Shown here in pieces: positions 1-5,344 of a DNA stretch of 5,422 nucleotides. Below the pieces are notes generated by a model. It was not told the DNA's origin. It worked only from the letters and a program-made list of their open reading frames with translations, and did no database searches. The stretch is taken from assembly GCA_042573625.1 (NCBI GenBank), contig JBHPCZ010000173.1:1-5422 (forward strand), written 5' to 3'. A program made the position numbers and the translations under genes. Each line of letters starts with the position of its first letter. The stretch's first letter is position 1. Origin of the DNA: JBHPCZ01 sp042573625 (lineage in GTDB: Bacteria > Desulfobacterota > Desulfobacteria > Desulfobacterales > UBA11574).

Positions 1-44
1 TACTACATTAATTTAGCTGCCCTGATCCATACTTGATTTAACAG
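1..44. repeat. Left arm of a perfect 44-bp inverted repeat
   Basis: These 44 bases are the exact reverse complement of 542-585. The match ends sharply inward, since the three bases at 45-47 do not pair with 539-541. It runs up to the first base of the window, so the true repeat may be longer. The partner copy contains the last codons and stop of aapP, so this arm is most simply an inverted copy of the native aapP 3' end. Read on the plus strand it gives only an 11-residue open stretch before TGA. Confidence 0.95.
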
Positions 45-124
45 GTGGAGTAAGGCCTTGAAAGGGTCTGAAAGCGCTGCCAGTTTGATAGGTCACATAA
101 CCCTTTAGACGAAGTTAACAGAGA

Positions 125-214
125 AAGCGTAGTGCGGGAAATCCGTATGCTGCGTTTGACGAGGCGGGGGATGGAAACGGGCTCTGAGAGTACCGCGCCA
201 TTCCTCGACCCTAC
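125..214 (+). ncRNA. Group II intron 3' end (domains V and VI), remnant
   Basis: Domain V folds from 125 to 157. The lower stem is 125-132 with 150-157 and carries the AGC triad at 126-128. A two-base bulge (T148 G149) follows, then an upper stem 133-137/143-147 closed by a GAAAT loop. This is the catalytic-domain architecture of bacterial group II introns, and the core GCGGGAAATCCG is typical. After a 7-base linker, 165-174 pairs with 198-207 in a 10-bp stem (two G-U pairs), as domain VI should. A208 is unpaired, seven bases from the end, a plausible branch point, and the tail CCCTAC ends at 214. Only 80 bases separate domain V from the inverted repeat, too few for domains I-IV, and no reverse transcriptase is visible. 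It is therefore a remnant, or the tail of an intron that starts outside the window. The exact 3' boundary is inferred. Confidence 0.72.
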
Positions 215-219
215 TTGTG

Positions 220-253
220 GGGTGGCTGGAGGTGAGATTCCTCCAGTCTACCC
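220..253. other. Stem-loop just after the intron 3' end
   Basis: CTGGAGG (226-232) pairs perfectly with CCTCCAG (240-246) around a 7-base loop. Allowing one bulged base at 249, the stem extends outward to 220/253, about 13 pairs. No T-run follows on either strand, so it is not a standard intrinsic terminator. It begins six bases after the inferred intron end and may be exon structure or a piece of another element. Confidence 0.6.
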
Positions 254-341
254 GACTAACCTGCAAATATAAAGGGGTTTAATTTCCCCAGATATTCATA
301 CCATATCACAACCTGAATTAACCTTGTGCTATCTGCAGAGA

Positions 342-442
342 CTGTCGAAAAACCCTAAATCCGTGGTTTTGATGTTCGCAACCAGTTGATTTCATTAGGT
401 GCGAAATTGTTAAAATTGCCATTTTTTTGGCTTTTTCGACAG
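342..442. mobile_element. 101-bp MITE-like element with CTGTCGAAAAA termini
   Basis: The 11-bp terminus CTGTCGAAAAA (342-352) is exactly inverted at 432-442. Similarity continues inward (CCTAAA against GCCAAAA) and outward (GAG at 338-340 against CTC at 444-446), giving imperfect termini of about 18-22 bp. There is no room for a transposase and no ORF inside. An internal dyad is present (TTCGCA at 374-379 and TGCGAA at 401-406). Size, termini and lack of coding fit a miniature inverted-repeat transposable element mobilised in trans by a related IS. No clear target-site duplication is seen. It could also fold as a long RNA hairpin in transcripts running out of aapP. Confidence 0.6.
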
Positions 443-446
443 CCTC

Positions 447-541
447 GCAATATAACTGCAATTATAATGGCCTCGAAAATATTGTGATATCAAACTCTGA
501 GAATCAAACTGTCAAGGTATGTATTGACCCACCTTACGATT
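447..541. other. Non-coding AT-rich spacer, nothing recognised
   Basis: This is the remaining stretch between the MITE-like element and the right arm of the inverted repeat. I find no ORF, no convincing hairpin with a T-run, no tRNA-like fold and no repeat array. Together with 215-341 it makes up the unassigned part of the roughly 500-base non-coding region beyond aapP. Confidence 0.6.
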
Positions 542-585
542 CTGTTAAATCAAGTATGGATCAGGGCAGCTAAATTAATGTAGTA
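542..585. repeat. Right arm of the 44-bp inverted repeat, overlapping the aapP 3' end
   Basis: Exact reverse complement of 1-44. It includes the aapP stop codon (complement of 575-577) and most of the last three codons. The encoded ending, FLSQILH, is what I recall for AapP-type ATPases, so this copy looks native and 1-44 looks like the derived one. Confidence 0.95.
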
Positions 586-1351
586 TTTGGCTGAGGAACA
601 GTTTGGTGCGTTCGTTTTGCGGATTTTCAAAAAATTCTTTCGGTGTGTTTTCTTCGACGATCCGACCAAAATCCATGAAAAGAACCCGGTGTGCCACACT
701 CTTGGCGAATCCCATTTCGTGACTGACCACGATCATGGTCATGCCCTCCCTGGCCAGGCCGATCATAACATCCAGGACTTCTTTGACCATTTCAGGATCA
801 AGGGCCGAGGTGGGCTCATCAAAGAGCATAACATTCGGCTTCATGCACAGGCTTCGGGCAATGGCAACTCGCTGCTGCTGGCCGCCGGAAAGCTGCCCCG
901 GGTATTTGTGTGCCTGCTCTGCGATGTGCACTTTTTCCAGATAATACATGGCGGTTTCTTCGGCCTCTTTTTTGGGAACCTTCCGAACCCATATCGGCCC
1001 CAGACTTAGGTTTTCAACAATGGTTAAGTGAGGAAAAAGGTTGAAGTGCTGAAAAACCATACCTACTTCCATTCGGATTTTTTCGATATTCTTTATGTCA
1101 CTGGTCAGTTCGATGGCATCCACGATAATCCGGCCCCGTTGATGCTCTTCCAGACGGTTGATGCATCGGATCAGGGTAGATTTTCCGGATCCGGAGGGGC
1201 CGCAGATAACGATACGTTCACCTTTTTTGACTGTAAGGTTAATGTCCTGAAGTACATGGAAATCTCCAAACCATTTGTGCATTTCGATAATTTCTATTAT
1301 GGCGTCGCTGGATGAGTGATTTTCATTATTTTTTTTATTCTCTTCGTTCAT
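575..1351 (-). CDS. aapP: Amino-acid ABC transporter ATP-binding protein (AapP type)
   Basis: ATPase subunit that powers periplasmic amino-acid uptake from the cytoplasmic face of the AapQM channel. The 258 residues hold a full ABC domain: Walker A GPSGSGKST (51-59), Q-loop glutamine Q101 in VGMVFQHFNLFPH, signature LSGGQ (154-158), Walker B VMLFDEP (174-180), D-loop SALD (182-185) and H-loop H211. The length and the C-terminal FLSQILH fit the polar amino-acid (GlnQ/AapP/BztD) family. The first 16 residues are a polar, Asn/Glu-rich extension, so the start could lie slightly further in; the chosen ATG has a modest GAGAAG five bases upstream. The gene is last in the operon, 79 bases after aapM. 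Its stop lies inside the 44-bp inverted repeat, and no native terminator follows. Function by family is secure; the exact substrate is not. Confidence 0.95.
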   Translation of the reverse strand: MNEENKKNNENHSSSDAIIEIIEMHKWFGDFHVLQDINLTVKKGERIVICGPSGSGKSTLIRCINRLEEHQRGRIIVDAIELTSDIKNIEKIRMEVGMVFQHFNLFPHLTIVENLSLGPIWVRKVPKKEAEETAMYYLEKVHIAEQAHKYPGQLSGGQQQRVAIARSLCMKPNVMLFDEPTSALDPEMVKEVLDVMIGLAREGMTMIVVSHEMGFAKSVAHRVLFMDFGRIVEENTPKEFFENPQNERTKLFLSQILH

Positions 1352-1430
1352 GGATACTTCTCATTTTATCAATTGATGTTTTAAATGGTAGACTCCAAAT
1401 CCATATCCACAAGCAAGGGCAGAAAATGGT

Positions 1431-2522
1431 TCATCCGGTCTCCAATTCCCTCTCCAGGCGGCGGCTGTAATTAGACATGGCAAAACAGCACACAAAATAG
1501 ATCAAGGCAATAAAAATATACGCTTCCGAGGAAAATCCCCTCCATTCCGGATCCGAAAGAACAGATTGCGTCGTCTTGAGCAGGTCATACAATGCAATAA
1601 TCACCACCAGGGAAGTGTCCTTGAATGCCGAGATGAGAATACTGACCGTGGGCGGAATCACAATCTTGAGCGCCTGGGGCAGAATAACCAGCCGCATGGT
1701 CTGGTAATAATTCAACCCGAGAGATTCAGCGGCCTCATATTGCCCTTTGTTCATCCCCTGAAGGCCGCCCCGGACAACTTCCGCAATGTAGGCAGCGGTG
1801 AACAGAATAATGGCCGTCTGTGCCCGGAGAATCTTGTTGAGGGTAACACCTTCGGGTAAAAACAGGGGAAAAACGACCGAGGACATAAAGAGGAGTGTAA
1901 TCAACGGCACCCCGCGGATTAATTCGATATAGACGACACAGATCGCTTTTATAGCCGGCAGCCTGGATTGCCGTCCCAGGGCCAATACGACGCCGAGAGG
2001 GTATGCGGCGGTCAGGCCGAAAACAGAAAGCAGGAGCGTGAGGGGCAGTCCCCCCCACTGAGTGCTCTCCACCGGTGTCAACCCGAACAATCCGCCTTTC
2101 ATCAGCAGGCCCATTGTGAAAAGGCCGATAAGCCATGCATATACCAGTGATTTTTTCCAATGTTTCCGGTTCTGACTGTAAAAAAGAAGGCTTACCAGCA
2201 TGATCATGGCCAGAAAAGGACGCCAATGCAAATCGTAAGGAAAGAACCCGAACAGGATGAACCGTTTGTTTGCTGATACAACAGACCAGCACGCACCGCC
2301 GGCTTCATGGCATTCTGCACCGGTGGACACCCACAAACTGTCGATGAACGCCCATTGGATAAAAGGCGGTACGGTTTTCCAGAGAAGATACAAGGTAAGG
2401 AGGGTTAAAACAGCATTGAACCGGCTGTTGAACAGGTTGGCTTTTATCCATCCGAGAACTCCCACACTGGTTACCGGCGGTTTTATGGTTTTTTCAATCT
2501 GTTCTGCGAGGGCTTCAGTCAT
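1431..2522 (-). CDS. aapM: Amino-acid ABC transporter permease (AapM type)
   Basis: Second inner-membrane permease, paired with AapQ to form the channel. It has 363 residues. After a soluble N-terminus of about 30 residues come a hydrophobic segment (about 36-60), a soluble section with two cysteines (C71, C78) and the stretch RFILFGFFPYDLHWRP (87-102), which I recall as typical of AapM/BztC, then further membrane segments. The C-terminal half is the BPD_transp_1 permease domain (about 155-355). Its EAA loop, which docks on the ATPase, is GQYEAAESLGL (260-270) with the LP pair at 281-282. The start ATG lies 34 bases after the aapQ stop, with only a weak purine stretch (GAG) upstream, so translational coupling is plausible. 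The reading frame is intact and full length. Confidence 0.94.
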   Translation of the reverse strand: MTEALAEQIEKTIKPPVTSVGVLGWIKANLFNSRFNAVLTLLTLYLLWKTVPPFIQWAFIDSLWVSTGAECHEAGGACWSVVSANKRFILFGFFPYDLHWRPFLAMIMLVSLLFYSQNRKHWKKSLVYAWLIGLFTMGLLMKGGLFGLTPVESTQWGGLPLTLLLSVFGLTAAYPLGVVLALGRQSRLPAIKAICVVYIELIRGVPLITLLFMSSVVFPLFLPEGVTLNKILRAQTAIILFTAAYIAEVVRGGLQGMNKGQYEAAESLGLNYYQTMRLVILPQALKIVIPPTVSILISAFKDTSLVVIIALYDLLKTTQSVLSDPEWRGFSSEAYIFIALIYFVCCFAMSNYSRRLERELETG

Positions 2523-2556
2523 ATTCTCAGAGTTATTATAAAATTGTGAAACGATT

Positions 2557-3837
2557 TTATCTTTCTACAAGCGCTACCTTCTTATTATACCAGTTCATAA
2601 AAGCGGATGTGGTCAGGCTGAAAAACAGATACACCACCATCATCATTGCAACCCCCTCAATGGCCTGACCGGTCTGGTTGATGGTCGTGCCGGCCACGGA
2701 AACAAAATCCGGATATCCGATGGCCACCGCCAATGAGCTGTTTTTCGTCAGATTCAACATCTGGCTAGTCAATGGTGGAATAATCACCCGCAACGCCTGA
2801 GGTAATATAACCAGATTCAGAACCTGCCCGGGCTTGAGGCCCATTGACATGGCGGCTTCGGTCTGGCCGTGGCTCACCGCCTGGATTCCGGCACGGACAG
2901 CTTCCGCCACAAATGCGGCTGTATAGAGAACTAAACCCAGCAATAGCGCAGTAAATTCCGGACTGATATTCACGCCACCGACGAAATTAAATCCCTTAAG
3001 TATGGGAACATCCATTGCCGTTGGCGCACCGGCCAGCCACCAAACCATCAGCGGCAGTCCAAATAAGATACCGACGGATACATGAAAAACAGGAAATATC
3101 CGGCCGGTTTTATCCTGACGCTGCTTGGCCCATCGTCGAATTAAATATACGGCAACACCGCCGATGAACACTGCCAATAACATATAGCTGTGGGCCGGAT
3201 GCAGCTGAGGAACCGTGAAGACCAGCCCCCGGTTGCTTAAAAACACCCCGTTAACCGGGCGCATCGCCTGTCGGGGGGAAGGCAGGATTTCATAAAAAAA
3301 TGCATACCAGAAAAAAAGCTGCAGCAGAACCGGTATATCCTGGAAAACCTCTATATAAACAGCAGCCAGTCTGGATACCAGCCAGTTTGTAGACAGGCGG
3401 GCCACACCGATGAACGTGCCGAGGATGACGGTAAGAATGACCCCTATAAAAGAAACAATCAATGTATTGATAACACCCACCAGAAGCGCGCGGGCATATG
3501 TATCGGCTGCCGAATAGGATATCAGCGATTCACCGATTTCAAACGAGGATTCCTTTTCAAGAAAGCCGAGACCGGTCGCGATGGCCTGCCTTTCAAGGTT
3601 TGCCATCGTGTTTGAAATCAGATAGAACCCCAGAAGCCCAAACAGCAACATGACGATCAACTGATAGAAAATTGATCGCTTGGCAGGGTCATTGAAAAAT
3701 GGAACCGCTTTCGGTATGGCTTTGTCTAGAGTGTCGGTATCGACGGTTTTCATCCCATCTTCAAAATTTAAGCTGTTAAGCTGATCGATATATCCGCGAA
3801 TCAGCTTAACAGCTTCGTTGATTAAACCTTGTGACAT
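2557..3837 (-). CDS. aapQ: Amino-acid ABC transporter permease (AapQ type); start uncertain, possibly 3753
   Basis: First inner-membrane permease of the system; it pairs with AapM. The open frame gives 426 residues: membrane segments at about 55-76, 115-147 and 160-182, a periplasmic insert with SNRGLVFTVPQ (201-211), then segments at about 217-234 and 250-270 and a C-terminal permease core with the EAA loop (GQTEAAMSMGL, 324-334; LP 345-346). A second start at Met29 (codon at 3751-3753) is attractive. It would leave about 21 residues before the NDPAKRSIFYQ block, close to the family's usual N-terminus, whereas the upstream ATG has no visible Shine-Dalgarno and the 5' 84 bases contain a perfect 16-bp hairpin. 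Met29 itself has only a weak GAAG. I give the outer limit of the frame and slightly favour 3753 as the true start. The gap to aapJ is 44 or 128 bases accordingly. Confidence 0.93.
   Translation of the reverse strand: MSQGLINEAVKLIRGYIDQLNSLNFEDGMKTVDTDTLDKAIPKAVPFFNDPAKRSIFYQLIVMLLFGLLGFYLISNTMANLERQAIATGLGFLEKESSFEIGESLISYSAADTYARALLVGVINTLIVSFIGVILTVILGTFIGVARLSTNWLVSRLAAVYIEVFQDIPVLLQLFFWYAFFYEILPSPRQAMRPVNGVFLSNRGLVFTVPQLHPAHSYMLLAVFIGGVAVYLIRRWAKQRQDKTGRIFPVFHVSVGILFGLPLMVWWLAGAPTAMDVPILKGFNFVGGVNISPEFTALLLGLVLYTAAFVAEAVRAGIQAVSHGQTEAAMSMGLKPGQVLNLVILPQALRVIIPPLTSQMLNLTKNSSLAVAIGYPDFVSVAGTTINQTGQAIEGVAMMMVVYLFFSLTTSAFMNWYNKKVALVER
3770..3815 (-). promoter_or_regulatory. Perfect 16-bp stem-loop between aapJ and the aapQ core
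   Basis: AAGCTGTTAAGCTGAT (3770-3785) is exactly inverted at 3800-3815 around a 14-base loop. In the operon transcript it lies 66 bases after the aapJ stop and ends 16 bases before the alternative aapQ start. It is followed by AAATTTTGAAG, which is not a proper T-run, so full termination is unlikely. Stem-loops after binding-protein genes are known to protect the upstream mRNA from 3' exonucleases and lower downstream expression; that role is inferred here. Confidence 0.75.
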
Positions 3838-3842
3838 GAATT

Positions 3843-3871
3843 GGATAGACTGGAGTTATTTTAACCTATCC
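3843..3871 (-). promoter_or_regulatory. Small stem-loop after the aapJ stop
   Basis: GGATAG (3843-3848) pairs with CTATCC (3866-3871). The 17-base loop contains a further GTTA/TAAC pairing. It sits 10 bases beyond the aapJ stop and ends 5 bases before the outer aapQ ATG, so if that ATG were used the hairpin would occupy the site of its ribosome binding site. It is weaker than the hairpin at 3770-3815 but stands in tandem with it. Confidence 0.4.
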
Positions 3872-3881
3872 GATCAAGCCA

Positions 3882-4901
3882 TTATTTAAATGGCGGAGAA
3901 TACATCAAACCGCCGTTTGTCCACAGGGCGTTCAGGCCGCGCTCAATTCCGAGCGGTGTGTTCACACCCACATTCCGTTCAAACACTTCACCGTAGTTGC
4001 CCACCTGTTTAATGATATTGTAAGCAAATTTTTCATCCAGGCCTATCGCTTTCCCGATTCCGGCACTCTTGCCCAGAAACCGCTGGATTTTCGGATCTTT
4101 GCTTACGCGCATTTTCTTAACGTTTTTTGATGTAATACCCAACTCTTCGGCGTTGATCATGGCAAGCACCGAATAGTTGACAATATCTTTCCACTGGTTG
4201 TCGCCATGGCGAACCGCGGGGGCAAGGGGTTCCTTGGAAATAATCTCAGGCAAAATCATGTAAGCTTTGGGGTTGGGGGCAACGGCCCGTGTACCGGCCA
4301 ATTGAGAAGCATCCGAGGTTAAAACGTCACAGCGTCCGGCAAAAAATGCCTTGGCCAGTTCGGCAGTACTTTCAATCACAACCGGTTTCATCTTCATGCC
4401 GTTGGATCGGAAATAATCCGCCACGTTCAGCTCGGTGGTGGTTCCCGGTAGAACGCAGACGGTAGCGCCGTCCAGTTCTTTGGCGCTTTTAACACCCAGT
4501 TTCTTGGGAATAAGAAAGCCCTGACCGTCGTAATAGTTTACCTGGCAAAAATCTAAGCCCAAAGCGGTATCGCGGCTCAAAGTCTGGGTACAATTACGGG
4601 TCAACACATCAATTTCACCGGATTGCAGCGCGGTGAAACGTGTTTTTGCGGTCAGTGGCGTAAATTTTACCTTTTTTGCATTACCAAATACTGCAGCAGC
4701 AATGGCACGCGCCGTGTCCACATCAAGGCCCCGCCATACACCTTTTTCATCCGGCTTTCCAAAACCGAACAGATCGCCATTTACACCGGCCTGGATAAAC
4801 CCTTTTGCCCGGACATCCTCAAGGGTGCCTGCCACCGCCATGCCTGCTGTCGCCAAGATGACCGCAAGTGTGACAATCCCGCACAATTTAATAAATCTCA
4901 T
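3882..4901 (-). CDS. aapJ: Periplasmic L-amino-acid-binding protein (AapJ type)
   Basis: Binds amino acids in the periplasm and delivers them to AapQM; relatives (AapJ, BztA) take glutamate, aspartate, their amides and other L-amino acids. It has 339 residues. A Sec signal peptide has basic R2 and K5, a hydrophobic core at 6-20 and an AVA cleavage site after A24. The mature part is a family 3 solute-binding fold. R110 (TLSRD) and D197 (TSDAS) line up by my reading with the carboxylate- and amino-binding residues of GlnH-like proteins. Family blocks include NYYDGQGFL (122-130), LPGTTTELNVADYFRSNG (151-168), EIISKEPLAPAVR (219-231) and GLNALWTNGGLMYSPPF at the C-terminus. Cysteines 104, 119, 149 and 191 occur in the mature protein. 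It is the first gene of the operon, with a perfect AAGGAGG eight bases before its ATG. Confidence 0.96.
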   Translation of the reverse strand: MRFIKLCGIVTLAVILATAGMAVAGTLEDVRAKGFIQAGVNGDLFGFGKPDEKGVWRGLDVDTARAIAAAVFGNAKKVKFTPLTAKTRFTALQSGEIDVLTRNCTQTLSRDTALGLDFCQVNYYDGQGFLIPKKLGVKSAKELDGATVCVLPGTTTELNVADYFRSNGMKMKPVVIESTAELAKAFFAGRCDVLTSDASQLAGTRAVAPNPKAYMILPEIISKEPLAPAVRHGDNQWKDIVNYSVLAMINAEELGITSKNVKKMRVSKDPKIQRFLGKSAGIGKAIGLDEKFAYNIIKQVGNYGEVFERNVGVNTPLGIERGLNALWTNGGLMYSPPFK

Positions 4902-4909
4902 CTGTCCCT

Positions 4910-4916
4910 CCTCCTT
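4910..4916 (-). promoter_or_regulatory. Strong Shine-Dalgarno of aapJ
   Basis: The minus strand reads AAGGAGG with eight bases to the ATG, followed by a second purine block (AGGG). This fixes the aapJ start. It is far stronger than the sites in front of aapQ, aapM and aapP. Confidence 0.9.
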
Positions 4917-4935
4917 ATTTATAGTTAACCGATCA

Positions 4936-4955
4936 GGATTGCGTCATCGCAATCC
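4936..4955 (-). promoter_or_regulatory. 8-bp hairpin in the aapJ 5' untranslated region
   Basis: GGATTGCG (4936-4943) is perfectly inverted as CGCAATCC (4948-4955) around a 4-base loop. It lies about 20 bases upstream of the Shine-Dalgarno in the leader. No T-run follows in the minus direction, so it is not a terminator. It could stabilise the leader, keep the ribosome site open, or be a DNA operator with half-site GGATTGCG. Confidence 0.55.
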
Positions 4956-5000
4956 ACCATCATGCAGAGTTATTTGATCAACCTCTGAATTTGCACCCGT

Positions 5001-5051
5001 CGTTTAATTAAAGTGGCTTCATTTATTAAACGATAATCATATCAGTTTAAT
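5001..5051. promoter_or_regulatory. Three GTTTAAT half-sites, candidate operator of the aap operon
   Basis: The motif occurs at 5002-5008 (plus), 5025-5031 (minus) and 5045-5051 (plus). The first two form an 8-bp inverted repeat, CGTTTAAT/ATTAAACG, with 16 bases between. The second and third form another, extended by GAT/ATC inside. They lie at and just downstream of the start point predicted from the candidate promoter at 5053-5081, where a repressor would act. The motif is AT-rich, so chance is possible. Confidence 0.4.
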
Positions 5052-5052
5052 T

Positions 5053-5081
5053 AGCATAGGCGTATAGTTTTGCAAGTACAA
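5053..5081 (-). promoter_or_regulatory. Candidate sigma-70 promoter of the aap operon
   Basis: On the minus strand, TTGTAC (complement of 5076-5081) is followed after 17 bases by TATGCT (complement of 5053-5058). This would give a start near 5046 and a leader of about 145 bases. The -10 is fair and the -35 poor, so it may need an activator. No sigma-54 type site is apparent nearby. Confidence 0.35.
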
Positions 5082-5083
5082 AT

Positions 5084-5105
5084 CGCGTTTTTTATAAAAA
5101 CCGCG
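5084..5105. promoter_or_regulatory. 22-bp near-perfect palindrome upstream of the aapJ promoter
   Basis: CGCG (5084-5087) and CGCG (5102-5105) flank a T6-A-T-A5 core, symmetric about 5094/5095 with one mismatched pair (T5088/C5101). It lies three bases upstream of the predicted aapJ -35. It could be an operator or an A/T-tract upstream element. The T-run also serves the terminator-like hairpin at 5101-5131 when read on the minus strand. Confidence 0.4.
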
Positions 5106-5133
5106 CCAGAATACCCAATGGCTTGCCGCGGGG
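5101..5133 (-). other. Degenerate GC-rich hairpin, terminator-like on the minus strand
   Basis: Two folds compete. One pairs CCGCGCCA (5101-5108) with TGGC (5119-5122) plus GCGG (5128-5131) across a 5-base bulge, followed on the minus strand by TTTTTATA, as in an intrinsic terminator. The other sets CCCCGCGG against CCATTGGG around a CAAG loop on the minus strand, the shape of a decayed intergenic repeat. No minus-strand gene is seen upstream for it to terminate, so a repeat relic, or an insulator in front of the aap promoter, is more likely. Confidence 0.35.
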
Positions 5134-5257
5134 AGTTTCACTTATTACGATTGGAAAATTTTGCAGACCTTTCATCAATCCTTAAATCCAGATCGGACTT
5201 CCTGTTGGATTCCGGCTATCGGTTTTAAAATCATTTAAAGCGAATAAGACCTTTTTC

Positions 5258-5285
5258 TTGACACAACAATAAGATGCTGGATACT
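5258..5285 (+). promoter_or_regulatory. Candidate sigma-70 promoter of the divergent lipoprotein gene
   Basis: A consensus TTGACA (5258-5263) is followed after 16 bases by GATACT (5280-5285), a four-of-six -10. The start point would be near 5292, about 50 bases before the ATG at 5345. Confidence 0.5.
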
Positions 5286-5294
5286 GATAGCATC
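5273..5294. promoter_or_regulatory. GATGCT-N10-AGCATC dyad over the -10
   Basis: Six-base half-sites at 5273-5278 and 5289-5294 are exactly inverted with ten bases between, about two helical turns in total, and they bracket the predicted -10. The placement fits a dimeric repressor site. The regulator is unknown. Confidence 0.4.
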
Positions 5295-5344
5295 ATAGAC
5301 CTGCTAAATAAAAACAAACAATCATTTACCCTGGGAGTTTAATA

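Noticed and set aside
1..36. Short open stretch YYINLAALIHT ending in TGA, perhaps an intron reverse-transcriptase C-terminus
   Set aside because: The bases are an exact inverted copy of the aapP end, so the reading frame is incidental.
274..289. GGGG-N8-CCCC hairpin as a terminator
   Set aside because: Only four pairs and no T-run on either side.
303..490. 9-bp inverted repeat ATATCACAA (303-311) / TTGTGATAT (482-490) flanking the MITE-like element
   Set aside because: Short, AT-rich and not centred on the element; probably chance.
587..1315. Plus-strand ORFs (587-1009, 735-944, 1028-1315) opposite aapP
   Set aside because: Antisense shadows of an ABC ATPase with all motifs intact; they have no ribosome sites and no family features.
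1735..2292. 185-residue minus-strand ORF inside aapM
   Set aside because: It is a frame shadow of the well-supported permease; the product has low-complexity Arg/Pro-rich composition and no recognisable domain.
1566..2541. Plus-strand ORFs opposite aapM
   Set aside because: Antisense shadows with unnatural composition.
4623..4977. Two overlapping plus-strand ORFs opposite the start of aapJ
   Set aside because: They lie across the AapJ signal peptide and leader; neither has a credible start or known domain.
5040..5130. Sigma-54 promoter upstream of aapJ
   Set aside because: TGGCGC occurs on the minus strand but no GC-containing -12 element lies at the required spacing.
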